Positions 22,655 to 32,840 of a stretch of DNA of 64,000 nucleotides are shown piece by piece. A model generated the notes under the pieces. The model had not been told where the DNA came from and did not search any database. It was given only the letters and a program-made list of their open reading frames with translations. Every line of letters starts with the position of its first letter. The first letter of the stretch is position 1. A program made the translations under genes and the position numbers. Source of the DNA: Bagarius yarrelli (taxonomy: Eukaryota; Chordata; Actinopteri; Siluriformes; Sisoridae); NCBI GenBank assembly GCA_005784505.1, contig VCAZ01000271.1, forward strand, positions 129,501 to 193,500. The letters are read 5' to 3'.

Positions 22655-23584
22655 AAAAGATGAATGAATAAATAAAGAATCAAAACAGTCTAAATTCACT
22701 AATGTTGTTTCCTGACGATCATCAATTAATTAATCGATGACGATATAAATTAATATTCTTTATAGTCTAATTTCCTGTCGTGATTTAATGTTAATCCAGG
22801 AATCGTCAGTATCAGTAAATTGTTTAAGAATCAATACATTTTCAGTCTCAGACAATCAGATATTTTTTAGCATTTAATTATTTAAAGGTTTTAAAGTTTT
22901 TTTTTTGGAAAAAAAGAAAAAAAGATTTAAAAATGGAGGCGAGTTTGGTTTGGTCGACATGCACTGATGACATCATGATTGGTGGTTATGATTGGTTGAT
23001 GGAAATGTTGATTCAGGGTGACATCCTACTGGGTAAAATCACCTCTACCGCATGTTTATCACTCATATTAACACACTTAATTGCCCTTCTTAATTGCCAC
23101 TCATATTAACATACCTGCCTGCCCTTTTTATATAAAGGATTTAGTTCAGTCTTACTTTAGATTAAGTTTTCTACAGAATCGCCGCAGTGTCTGTTTACTA
23201 ATTATAATAAACTCCGTACTGATAAATTTCTTTATTGTTATAAATCCAAACTAAGAAAATCCATTAACTCCAAATTCATTCAATACAAAACACACCAACT
23301 TTTCTATTCTCAAAAAAATTATATATTTTTTTATTATATTATTATATAAAAAATTATTATATTATTAGTAAATATTATAAAGTATTACGACTTTATTCTT
23401 ATAATCTCATATTTTTTGGATTTTTTTAACGTCGCACTAGAATACCGTCGTACTATATAAACATTAATATGAGACTCTTAATGTAGTCCTGTAAAAAGCC
23501 TGTATTTTTATTTTTTACCTTTTATAAATTTCTCATAGCTAAAAATTTCATTGTTTTTTTTTTCCTATTGTGTTACTAAAGTTT
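22655..23584. other. AT-rich unique DNA
   Basis: AT-rich with no coding signal. It includes a patch at about 23385-23460 of the ACGACTTTATTCTTATAATC family that ends in ACCGTCGTA. Confidence 0.5.
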
Positions 23585-23641
23585 TATTCCTTTCTTTCTT
23601 TCCTTTCTTTCTTTCTTTCTTCTTCTTTCTTCTTTCTTTCG
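23585..23641. repeat. (CTTT)n microsatellite
   Basis: CTTT units with CTTC interruptions. Confidence 0.93.
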
Positions 23642-24927
23642 AAAGTCTGTGTATTTACTCAAATCTAACGTATTTATTCCCAATAAGCGTACACTGCTGT
23701 GTAAGCGCAATAACTCCCAGACAGGATTAACGAGCGCCGAGGTGGAAATCAGGGTCACGTGTTCCCACCGTATCTACGGCGTCTCGCTTAAGCACCTTCT
23801 TCATATTCCCATGCTGTAAATTACGCTAAACACGTCGCTAGCACGCCAATGTTATTTTTCCAGACACGGTTTGCTTGTTTTTCTTTTCTTCTAGATTTCA
23901 AGCCGTTTAATTTGTGTGTAAGATGTGTGTTAATGCAGTTGGGTCAACTTTCCGAATGTTTTCACAGCCCAGTGGAAAGAGTGTTAAGCATTGTTAGTCA
24001 TCTTCTACCCTGCATGGAGGAGCCAAGTGTGGGCCAAGAACCCGCTGCTTTAACGGTTCATTTTGGGGCCCCTTACGCGCCTCGCGGCCCGGGAGCTCGA
24101 CTTATGATAGATCGCTGCGACAGCTAATCTAATTTAGAAGCCTTTCGAATTGTCCCTCATCTTTGTAAGGAGTTGAATAAACCTGATTTTCCTCAGTCGC
24201 ACGCAGGGCGCGCTTGACCCGCGCGGCAAAAAAAACCCTGCCCAGAATAAATAACGCTGAAGAAGCTTGAAATACGGGGGCCGTTCGCGGCGCCACAGGA
24301 TATTTTATAGACTGGATCAAATAAATTTATCTTATTTAGAAAGGTGGGGTTGTGTAACTGGATAAGAGGTAATGAAGTCAAAGATGCTTTCTCTCACTGA
24401 GCAGCCATTAGATGGAACGAGGTTACGGTGGAAACATTACCATGCAAGAATTATCCAAACCTTATCTCCACCAATTGAAGACCTGAAGTGCTACACGCCA
24501 TGCGGTCCAGGACTGCTCTGTGCCTGCTGAGGGGTCAAAGGGAGAAAAAGTAAAAGAGATTAATTAAAAGTTGTAGCTTCCATTGCTTAAACGTGCACAA
24601 GGATTTGTCCTTTTTCCTTCAAACCTGATTTTTTTTTTTTTTTTTCGTTCCTCCCTTTTTTTTTTGCTGCTGGACTTATCTGACTGAATCACACCGAGCT
24701 TCAAATAAACATCTTTCCTTTAAACGCCAAATTTTTTTTCGTTATCTATCAAACGAGTTTACGAGGTGTCTGCTGCTAACATATTTAAACTTCTCACCTA
24801 ACTAAACCAGTTGACAATGGAATGTTGAGTTTTTGTACTTAAAAAGTTTTAGTTCCTTAGGCTGCCATCTTGGCTTCTCTGATTTTACCTTGATCTAATT
24901 TTTTGGATTGTTGAGTTATGTATTGTT
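23642..24927. other. unique segment, candidate non-coding element at 23840-24560
   Basis: Clean sequence with a GC-rich core GCGCCTCGCGGCCCGGGAG (24076-24094), followed by GCTAATCTAATTTAG. No exon-like frame stands out. Poly-T runs at about 24630 and 24652. Confidence 0.33.
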
Positions 24928-25156
24928 TAGTGCTGTGCGATTTAGGGAAAATATCGTATTGTGATTTTTTTTTTTTTTTGCGATTTCGATATGCGTTTGC
25001 GATTTAGTCTTCTTAATAGTGTGTGCAGCACACACTTTATAGATTCCTTAATTCCCTGTAGTCCAGCGGATGCTGTGTGTGCCTTTCTACCAAATAATTA
25101 GCTTCTTGCTGATATTAGGCAGTCAGCAGTGCTGTGTAAATAATGCATTTTTTATT

Positions 25157-25180
<24 letters not shown>
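24928..25180 (+). mobile_element. hAT-like transposon fragment
   Basis: TTTAGTGCTGTGCGATTTAG and following ATATCG / GCGATTTCGATATGCGTT wording resemble the GCTGTGCGATT... ATCGCGATT ends of fish hAT elements. The right side fades into an A/TA-rich patch at 25158-25200, and no second terminus is seen. Confidence 0.42.
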
Positions 25181-25188
<8 letters not shown>

Positions 25189-25335
25189 AAAAATATATAA
25201 ATATCCATTAGACAAAATATATTTTTCTCTGTAAATCAGCTCCTTTTAAACTAAGGTAGGTATTCTAGCTACATTATCAGTAGTTCTGTATGAATCTTTA
25301 GCTAGTAGTCATCACTAACATAGTGCACAGTGAAC

Positions 25336-25620
25336 GTTGAGGTGTGTATTGGAGATGTTGAGGGTGTATTGGTGTTGTTGAGGTGTGTATTAGAGATGTT
25401 GAGGGTGTATTGGTGTTGTTGAGGTGTGTATTAGAGATGTTGAGGTGTGTATGAAAAATGATAAGGTGTATTGGAGATGTTAAGGTGTGTTATGTAGATG
25501 TTGTGGTGTGTATTGGAGGTATCGGGTGTGTATTGGAAATGTTGAGGTGTATTGGAGATGTTGAGGTGTGTATTGAAAATGTTAAGATGTGTATTGGAGA
25601 TGTTGAGGTGTGTTGGAAAG
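25336..25620. repeat. GAGGTGTGTATTGGAGATGTT minisatellite
   Basis: About 14 units of 19-21 bp. The first part alternates GAGGTGTGTATTAGAGATGTT with GAGGGTGTATTGGTGTTGTT as a ~42-bp dimer. Retrotransposon homology begins directly at the right edge. Confidence 0.9.
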
Positions 25621-26600
25621 TGGGGTGAATTCTTTGTATGAGGGTATGTCAAGTTCAAACGTCACTGGATTAATCTATCTGGTGGTTTTAAAAGGACCCA
25701 TACATCGGGTTTTCAGCTTTCGGCAGGGCAACCGAAGCTGGGTAATTTGGGTGAAGAGCCACACCTTTTGTCCTGGTTGGTAGGCGGTGATCTCACTTCT
25801 TCTGACATCAGCATTTTGTTTCTGTCTTCGTACCGCCCGCTGTAGTCTCTGATGGGCAGTGGTCCAGATCCTCTCGCTTTCTCTGAACCAATGTTGTACT
25901 GAGGGGACTTCTGCTGGTTCTCCAGACCACAGGAGCAGTGGTGGTTGATACCCTACGATGCACTGGAATGGCCTGGAGACTTGTCAAAGGGAGTTCTGTG
26001 CATATTCTGCTTATGGAAGATAACGATGCCAGGAGGTCTGGTGATTATGGCAGTAGCTATGTAATAATCTGCTTATCTCTTAAATCTTCTGCTCAGTCTG
26101 AATATTGGGATGGTAGCCGGAGGTCAGACTGACGGTTACTCCTAAGAGGGTAAAGAACGCTTTCCAAACTTGGGAAATATGTTGGGGCCCATGGTCAGAA
26201 ACTATGTTCTCTGGTAGTCCAAAATTTTTGAATACATGGTGGAACACCTTCAGAAGGTGGTAGGTCAGTAATGAAATCTACCCTGAGCTGTGACCAGGGG
26301 CTTTGCGGAATTGGCGGAGGTAAGAGTTTTTTCCTAGGTAAGAGTTTTCGACACTTCGGACACAGCACATTCTGGGCAGCTCCTGACGTGTCTTCTGACT
26401 TTCGATGCCATATTTGACCACCAGAACCGTACCTGCAGAATTGCGAGAGTCTGGTTTCCTCCCGGATGTCCTGAACCCAGTGACGAATGTAAGAAATGGA
26501 TATTGCGTAGGGCTGAGGGAACATAAGTGGGACCGGGTGGACAGGTTATAGGTGCTGTTGACGACATCACTGGGCAGCGGTCAGTCATTCAGAGCCCAGT
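25621..26600 (-). pseudogene. integrase remnant
   Basis: The H2C2 zinc-binding region is seen as HSSLGSGHPGG... FWWSNMASKVRRHV and CPEC (about 26360-26530). The catalytic core follows: VDFITDLP (first Asp at about 26276-26278), FGLPENIVSDHGPQ (second Asp) and TSGYHPNIQTEQ (Glu). The C-terminal part AYQPGQKVWLFT... RLPCRKLK ends in MGPF and then an in-frame stop. At least one frameshift separates zinc finger and core. Traces of a post-integrase linker run to about 25622; there is no chromodomain. Confidence 0.85.
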
Positions 26601-26689
26601 GAATAGGAGAGACTAGGATCTCAGGAGGAAGAATGGGTTATGGTTTATCAGGCAGAGCGTCAGAGGAATATACTCGGGAGTATATAATG

Positions 26690-27130
26690 GTAAGGCATCG
26701 GCCTTACCATTCTTGATCCCTGGGCGATAGGTGATCCTAAAATTAAAACATGTGAAGAATAGAGCACATCTTGCCTGACAGGGATTGAGCCTTTTTGAGA
26801 ATTCAAGATTTTGATGGTCAGTAATGACTGTAACTGCATGTCTGGCTCCTTCCAGCCAGTGTCTCCACTCCTCAAAGGGCCCACTTGATGGCCACCAACT
26901 CTCTATTTCCTACATTATAATTCTGTTCACAGAGGGTGAGCTTTCAGAAAAGTAAGCATATGGATGGAGTCGAGCTGGGCTACCATGCTCCTGTGAGAAT
27001 ACTGCACCCAACAGATGAGGCATCGACCTCCACTATGAAGTGTTTGTCCGGATCAGGATGAGTCAGGAGGGGTGCAGACGTGAATATCTCTTTCAGACAG
27101 TTAAAGGCCTGGTTAGCCTACAATTCCAGT
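26690..27130 (-). pseudogene. RT connection and RNase H remnant
   Basis: Minus-strand reading gives FNCLKEIFTSAPLLTHPDPD, then HFIVEVDASSVG (first catalytic Asp of the RNase H fold), then NYNVGNRELVAIK and a frameshifted ITDHQNLEF-like block. Several in-frame stops are present. Confidence 0.78.
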
Positions 27131-27179
27131 GCAATTTAGGTTTATTACTAAGGAAGTTAGTTAAGGAAGCAACAACGGA

Positions 27180-27480
27180 GCTGTAACTCTAAATAAACCT
27201 CCTGTTTGAGAGCTGCTGGAACAAGAGGGAGTGAATACCTTAATTTTACGATAATCTTATTTAATGCTCGGTAGTCTATGCAGGGCCGAAGAACTCCTTC
27301 TTTGCTACAAAGATAAAGCTGGAGGCCGCTGGAGATTTAGACGGAATATAGCCAAATATATATGAATATAGCCCTTCTGTAATGCCCTTTCTGAACACAC
27401 TCCACTATGGCCTGCTGTTCAGGGAGAGTGAGTGAATAACTTCTGCCCTTGGGTAAGGGAGCATCAGGAAGAAGGTCGAG
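27180..27480 (-). pseudogene. reverse transcriptase remnant, N-terminal part only
   Basis: The LMLPYPRAEVIHSLSLN stretch (about 27420-27470) matches the segment ahead of Gypsy RT. A broken block around 27240-27330 corresponds to the fingers (FVAKK and a CIDYRALN-like region, frameshifted). The palm region that would carry the catalytic YxDD motif is not found before the RNase H block begins, so an internal deletion is inferred. Confidence 0.7.
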
Positions 27481-27639
27481 TAACAGTCGGGAATATAAGA
27501 AGATTGACTTTGGAGTGTGCTTTCTATGGAAGTGGATTGCAGTGACAAGACTGTGGGCGTATATTCAGGGAGATTATGGAGGCATTGGTGGAAACAATCT
27601 TTACCCCACTTTAGAATTTCATGACCCATGATATAGACG

Positions 27640-28192
27640 GATTGTGCTTAATGAACCATGGGCGTCCAAGTATGATCTCAGCTGTTGATTTGTCCAGCAC
27701 CAGAACGTGAATGTGTTCCATTTGACAAATGCTGATTTTCAGAGTTCCGGGTTCCATGAAATATTGAATCTGTTCCTTGCCAAGAGGAGATCCGGTAATG
27801 GAACGAATACGATATTTAATGGAGTTTCTTTTTCTTGGAAGTTTGTTGGCAGACTTGGGCGGAGATAAAGTTTCCAGCTGACCCTGAGTCGAGGAGGGCC
27901 TTTGCTGAAATACAAGAAGTGGTGATCAGTTCCACTTGGGTTGTAAGCGGCTGTAATTGATCAAAGGAATAATATATTGCACTCACCAAGCGTCGTGTAG
28001 GACGAACGGAACACCGATAAAGTCCATGGCCAGGCAAGCCGCAATAGGGACAGAGGTTCTGGGTCAGTCGGTGCTGGCGTTCAGCTCTGGAAAGCCTGGA
28101 GTGATCCACCTGCATGGTTTCCGTTTCTGGTTCTGGCGGGAGAGATCTATCCGGCTGGCGAGGAAAAGTTGTATTTTGTACTTCATGGCTTC
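27640..28192 (-). pseudogene. gag C-terminus and protease remnant
   Basis: The zinc knuckle CPYCGLPGHGLYRC fits C-X2-C-X4-H-X4-C (28011-28052). About 40 residues later the retropepsin active-site motif LLDSGSAGNFIS appears (DSGS at about 27879-27890). The open frame breaks near 27830 at an A/G-rich frameshift. In another frame the downstream protease-to-RT linker is visible as STAEIILGRPWFIKHNP. Nucleic-acid binding and polyprotein cleavage would be the original roles; this copy is dead. Confidence 0.85.
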
Positions 28193-28305
28193 AGGGGTGT
28201 GTATTTATATTGTTGCGGTGTGTATTTATATTGTGCAGGGGTGTGTATTTACATTGTTCAGGGGTGTGTATTTATATTGTTCAGGGGTGTGTATTTACTG
28301 TGTAA
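28193..28305. repeat. GTGTGTATTTATATTGTTCAGGG minisatellite
   Basis: Five units of about 23-24 bp directly at the gag-side end of the Gypsy fragment. They share the GGTGTGTATT core with the array at 25336-25620. Confidence 0.9.
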
Positions 28306-28907
28306 CAGGGCTTTATTCAGTGCTTTATCACACTACAATTCAGTCTTTCTGTTTATTAATTTTCTTTAAACATAATCTCCGCTACGTTCCAGCCCATGTC
28401 CCTCGCTCGGAATCTGAATTTCATTGTTTATCAAAGATCATATCCGGAGATCCTTTACCATTTTGTTCCATCAACCCTCCTTCTTCATTCTAAAAGCCCC
28501 ATTTGATCATCATCATTCTCCTAAACTGTGTGTTTAAGTGTGTGTCGCAGTGCATTAGCGAGTACAGGCATGGGGTTGGATAAGTATTAAAATAAGCAGA
28601 GGCACGAGGCTGCCTGGGGACATGGAGCAGGGCCTTTAGTGCCACCAGGCTCTCCTCCCACACAGTTACTCACTGCTGTCTAATTGATGTTTCTGGCATC
28701 TCTGCATGATCAGGCACGGGTGTGTTGGCAGGAAGTGGCTCGGGCAGCGTTCCAGTTAAGCTGTGACTTTAGCTGGTGCCACACTTAGTTAGCTAATTCC
28801 CTCCTGCTCCACTTGGCTTCCAGCCCATTACATAATTTGCTAATGCAAATTTGCCCTGGCTAATTAGCATCATCATCTTGTGGCATAATCTGATCAGACG
28901 AGCTTGG

Positions 28908-28909
<2 letters not shown>
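28306..28909. promoter_or_regulatory. candidate conserved non-coding regulatory element
   Basis: Repeat-free with clean balanced composition. Motifs cluster at the right end: the POU octamer ATGCAAAT at 28843-28850, TTAGCTAATTCC at 28789-28800, CTAATTAGCAT at 28860-28870 and CATAATCTGATCAG near 28885. TGCAT and CTAATTGATG motifs lie near 28680-28710. Its density of homeodomain-type sites and lack of coding signal suggest an enhancer; conservation was not tested. Confidence 0.4.
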
Positions 28910-28980
<71 letters not shown>

Positions 28981-28990
28981 CTCTCTCTCA
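28910..28990. repeat. (CT)n microsatellite
   Basis: About 80 bp of CT dinucleotide with TTTCTC interruptions, ending in a short CACTCAC. Confidence 0.95.
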
Positions 28991-29029
28991 CACTCACTTG
29001 TGTGGGAGTCTAGAACTTTTCTTGAAACT

Positions 29030-29580
29030 GCTGAGGTGTGTATTGGGAATGTTGGTTTGGATTTGAAATGTTAGGGTGTGTATTGGTGTTGTTTTGGTGT
29101 GTATTGTAATAGTTGTGATTGTTTGTTGGAATTCTCAGGTGTGCATTAGGAATATTAAAGCGTGTATTCAGATTTTTAAAGCATGTATTGGTTTGGGGTG
29201 GGAATAACCATCATACAGCTCTTATGTGCACAGACTGTTCAGCGCTACACTTCCTTTGTTGGTGTGTGATCTATGTGTTGGGTGTGTGTTGGTGTGTTTG
29301 GACTAAAAGGTTTGAGTGTGTGTTTGGAGTATTTGAACTTAAGGTTTGGTTGTGTGTTGGTGTGTTTGGACTAAGGGTTTGGTTGTATGTTAGTGTGTTT
29401 TGTGTGTTGGACTGAGGGTTTGGAAGTGTGTTGAGGTGTTTGGACTGAGGGTTTGGGAGTGTGTTGGGGTGTGTTTTGGACTGAGGGTTTTGGGTGTGTT
29501 TGGACTGAAGGATTTGGGTGTGTGCTGGTGTGTGTTGGTGTGTTTTTGGACTGAGGGTTTTGGCGGTGTGTTTGGACTGA
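29030..29580. repeat. GGTGTGTTTGGACTGAGGGTTT minisatellite
   Basis: The left part (29030-29200) repeats GAGGTGTGTATTGGGAATGTT-like units of the same kind as 25336-25620. The right part (about 29270-29580) is an irregular 24-31-bp repeat with the core TTTGGACTGAGGGTTT. The Asn/Pro/Thr/His-rich minus-strand frames arise from this array. Confidence 0.88.
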
Positions 29581-29640
29581 GAGAAAGAGAGAAAAGAGAG
29601 AGAGAGAGAAAGAGAGCAACAGACACAGAGAGTAAGACAG

Positions 29641-29693
<53 letters not shown>

Positions 29694-29912
29694 GAGAGGT
29701 ACAGAAAGAGAGTAACGGACAGAGAGAAAGAGACAGAAAGAGGTTAACAGACAAAGAGAGAGAGAGACAGAGACAAGACAGACAGAGAGAAACAGCGAGA
29801 GAGAGAGAGACAAAGAGAGTAACAGACACAGAGAGACTGGACAGAAAGAGAGTTAAGGACAAAGAGGGGGAAAGAGAGACAGACAGAGAGAGACAGAAAG
29901 AGAGAAGAATCG
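29577..29912. repeat. (GA)n-rich polypurine tract
   Basis: About 335 bp of GAGA with CAGACA and AACAGACA interruptions on the plus strand. A source of spurious Arg/Glu and Ser/Leu frames. Confidence 0.95.
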
Positions 29913-30570
29913 TCAGTTAAACACATCTGTTTAGTTCTGCATTCATTAAATAAGACGTCCCCAACCGACTGTGAACATTTTATATTTCATTCCTTTTTTA
30001 ATCTTTGTTTTTATTTCATTTCATATTTTCTTTTGGACTGAAGATTTGGGTGTGTGTTGGTGTTGTTTTATCTCTTCTTTTCCATTTTTTTCTCTATCCC
30101 ACAAAACACTTATTTCTTTCCCATGCGTTTATGAGCTGGTTTATTTTTTACTTTTACCTCACTGACAGAACACAGGTGTAAAACTCTGTGAGGAGACATA
30201 ATCTCTGATTCTCTCTCTTCTCCTTCTTTCTTTTTTTTCTCCAGGTTTCCGTCACTCACAGAAATCCCCTCAGTGGGTAAAAGCCTCATCCCGGTGCTCC
30301 GGCGTTCCCCGCGGGACCCTCACTTCGAAGATGGGAAGCAGAAAGAAATTTGTGGATGGGAGAATGTGGGTTCTGGGGATTCAGAGGTAATCCAGAGAGA
30401 GAAACGGAGAGGAGCTGTGAAGCGAGAGGAACATCTCCCCGAACATCTCAGGCTCAGAAACGGCTCAGCTGCAGCGTCGCAATCTGGAATGCCAAAACAA
30501 AGAACTATTTATTTTACAAATTTTTAACAGAAACTCACGTCTAAAATTCTTCCCTCATCCTAAAGCATAC
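29913..30570. other. unique DNA, weak exon-like texture at 30244-30527
   Basis: A strong polypyrimidine tract and CTCCAG occur at about 30210-30244 with an open frame behind. The 84-codon product has no recognised domain, and a second frame is equally open. I do not call an exon. Confidence 0.35.
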
Positions 30571-30623
30571 TACAGAGAAAGAGAGAGCCACAGAAAGAGA
30601 GCGAGACAGAGGGAGAGAGAGAA

Positions 30624-30672
<49 letters not shown>

Positions 30673-30997
30673 TAGATAGATAGTCATGTGTCAATAAAGC
30701 CTTTTTGAATTTGAGAAAGACGGGAGAGGGATGGGAGGAAATAAAAAGAGAGCGAGAGAGAAAGAGAGAGAGAGAAAAAAGTGGGTGAGAGAGAGGGGGG
30801 TAGGGAGGGAGACTGTGTTTTCTTTCTCTTTTTCTTTCTCTCTTTCTCTCGCTTTCTCTCATTTTCTCTTTTTCTCTCTCTCTCTCTCTCACACACACAC
30901 ACGCTCTGTTTTTCATTCTCTCTCTTATTCTCTCTCTTTCTCATTTTCTGTATTTCTTCTTCTCACACTCTCTCCTCTCTCACTTGCTCTCTCACTT

Positions 30998-31042
<45 letters not shown>

Positions 31043-31046
31043 GTCT
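30571..31046. repeat. GA / TA / GA / CT simple-repeat block
   Basis: GA units at about 30575-30622, (TA)n at 30627-30670 with a short GATA run, then polypurine at about 30715-30812. Polypyrimidine (CTTT and CT) follows at about 30820-31045, with a CA run at 30891-30902. Purine-rich and pyrimidine-rich halves on the same strand could fold back on each other. Confidence 0.92.
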
Positions 31047-31372
31047 GCAGTATTGCATTTTTGCTCCGTATCTTTGGTTAATTTGAATCCGAGCTTTTTC
31101 CCAATTTTTTTTTTTTTATATCACCTATGAGGGGCAGATTTTCGAGCCGCCCCACAAACTATGAAAGGTGCATTTGTGCTACATCCCGTTTTTCCCCCCT
31201 TTCGTCTCCCGGAATTCTGCCGATATTAGAAAGCGCTGCAATTTTGGGACATATTTTCTGACCGAGTGGTTTGAATCAAGCCCATCTGAAGCCCATTAAA
31301 TTATATGAAATCACTGGTATTTTTGAAAAACCATTAATAAATCTTTTGCACGAGGCACCATGGTGACAGGAA
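31047..31372. other. unique segment, candidate non-coding element
   Basis: Clean sequence with CCACAAACTATGAAAGGTGC, GAAAGCGCTGCAATTTTGGG and CCCATTAAATTATATGAAAT, bounded by (CT)n and (GA)n tracts. No coding frame. Candidate only. Confidence 0.3.
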
Positions 31373-31387
31373 GAGTGAGAGAGAGAG

Positions 31388-31436
<49 letters not shown>
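31373..31436. repeat. (GA)n microsatellite
   Basis: About 63 bp of GA with one AGCGAG interruption. Confidence 0.95.
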
Positions 31437-31439
<3 letters not shown>

Positions 31440-31559
31440 TTACATAAATAAAAGTGTTTCATCAAGGTGATTTCAGCCTGTCAGGGGAAAATTGCTCTGG
31501 TTTTATAATGATGGAGGAATTTGGGGTGAATTAGAGAAACTACAGGGCATTTACGGTAC

Positions 31560-32610
31560 TTTCTATAAATCCAGCAGCTTTATAAGGCTTTATAACCTTT
31601 CTATGTCACTTCGAATGCATTTATAACATGAAAATAACCTTATAAAACATTATTCAAATATCCTTTTATTTATTCTGAAAGTGTTTTAATAATGCATTGT
31701 GTAGTAAATAATGCTTATAATGCATTATATTGCTCTTATCGCGTGTCATAATACACTGATCTAAGTGATAGTGTTAAAAAGCTTTTACTTGAAATTTTTA
31801 AGAAAAAAATATAAAATATTAAGATTATAAGATTATAAAAGATCGGATAAAAAAAGACAATTTTGATAAACAGTTATAACAACATTGTACAATGCCTTAT
31901 GAACATGTCATAATGAATCATTATAGAATCATTTAAAAATGCTATTTCATCACGTAGCATCGTTTATAATGCATTTATACATCAAAAAAGAATGTGTTAT
32001 ACTCTAGTATAAGTAGTGCTTATAATGCATTATGTCAAATATCTTGTCATAGTACATTAGGAAAAAGACAGATGTTATATTTACGCACATCATGTTTAAG
32101 ATCCAAGAATACATAATAAACACAGGTAGTAAAACATGTGATGTATTTCCACAAACTATTATAACAACATGTATAACACTTTATGAATGTCATAATTCAT
32201 ACAGATCCTTTTAATGAATATTAATAATAAATAAACTGTCATTATAGTATGTAGCATTGTTTACCATGCTCTTAAAATTGAGTATACAGTACACATACAG
32301 CTTATAATGATTCTTATCACTCTATCTTGTCTTAATGCACCGCTAAAGTGACACTAGCGCTATGAACACTACTTAAACTGTTATAAAATTAATATCCAAA
32401 AATGCATCATAAAAAAAACCCCCAGGTAGTGCTAAGTGCAATACATTTTATTAAACGATTATAACAGTTTATAGTGCCTTTTTGAATATATTATAAAATG
32501 AAAGGTTTCTTAATAAATTGTCTATATTGTTTCATAAAGCTTCATGATCTTTCAGTAGCATTATGTTATGATCTCTATTTAGTGTAGGCATTATAAAGTG
32601 TAATGCAGAT
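31560..32610. repeat. diverged tandem array, period about 300 bp
   Basis: Module GCTTATAATGCATTAT occurs at 31713, 32019 and, in decayed form, about 32300. Module TTATAACAACAT occurs at about 31874 and 32158, with TTATAACAGTTTA near 32460. Module GTAGCATCGTTTATAATGC lies near 31956, with GTAGCATTGTTTACCATGC near 32252 and GTAGCATTATG near 32563. The order is kept, giving about three satellite-like units of 280-306 bp. Not a family I can name. Confidence 0.65.
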
Positions 32611-32644
32611 CTATAAGTGTTAATAAATGGGTTAAAACGATTAC

Positions 32645-32840
32645 GGCGTAGCTTAATGGTTAAGGTGTTGGACTGCAGATCAGAAGATCACACGGGTTCA
32701 ATTCCCAGGACCACCAATCTGCCACTTATGGGCCCCTTAACCCTTAACTGCTAGCTTGATTAAAAAATAGGTTAAATGTTAAAAGTTTCGAGGATTAAGG
32801 ATAAGGGCATCTGCCAAAATAGCAGAAATGGAAATGTAAT
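32645..32840 (+). mobile_element. tRNA-derived SINE with intact Pol III boxes
   Basis: The head GGCGTAGCTTAATGGTTAAG contains the A box TAGCTTAATGG. A consensus B box GGTTCAATTCC lies about 45 bp later, at 32696-32706. The body has lost CTGAGCAAGG (GGGCCCCTTAACCC), while tail wording GGATAAGGGCATCTGCCAAA is present. The tRNA-like head is the best preserved in the window, but with the SINE body behind it, it is not a tRNA gene. Confidence 0.87.

Larger units (their letters stand above)
25621..28192 (-). mobile_element. internal fragment of a Ty3/Gypsy retrotransposon, sushi/Tf-like
   Basis: On the minus strand the order is gag zinc knuckle, protease, RT (partial), RNase H, integrase zinc finger, catalytic core and C-terminal domain, i.e. 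the Ty3/Gypsy order. Many stops and frameshifts disrupt it. No LTR, primer-binding site or polypurine tract is visible, and about 2.6 kb remains where a full element would be roughly twice as long. Both ends abut GTGTGTATT-type minisatellites. The integrase C-terminal wording fits chromovirus-type fish elements, but the chromodomain is absent. Confidence 0.88.

Noticed and set aside
28114..28493. Tyr/Ile/Val/Cys-rich frames starting in the Gypsy edge
   Set aside because: They read through the 24-bp minisatellite on the strand opposite to the retrotransposon.
30244..30527. Possible internal exon after a polypyrimidine tract and CAG
   Set aside because: Two frames are open, no domain is recognised and no donor site is convincing. 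Pyrimidine runs are everywhere in this window.
32645..32716. tRNA gene
   Set aside because: The A and B boxes are intact, but SINE body and tail follow directly and the stem pairing is poor.
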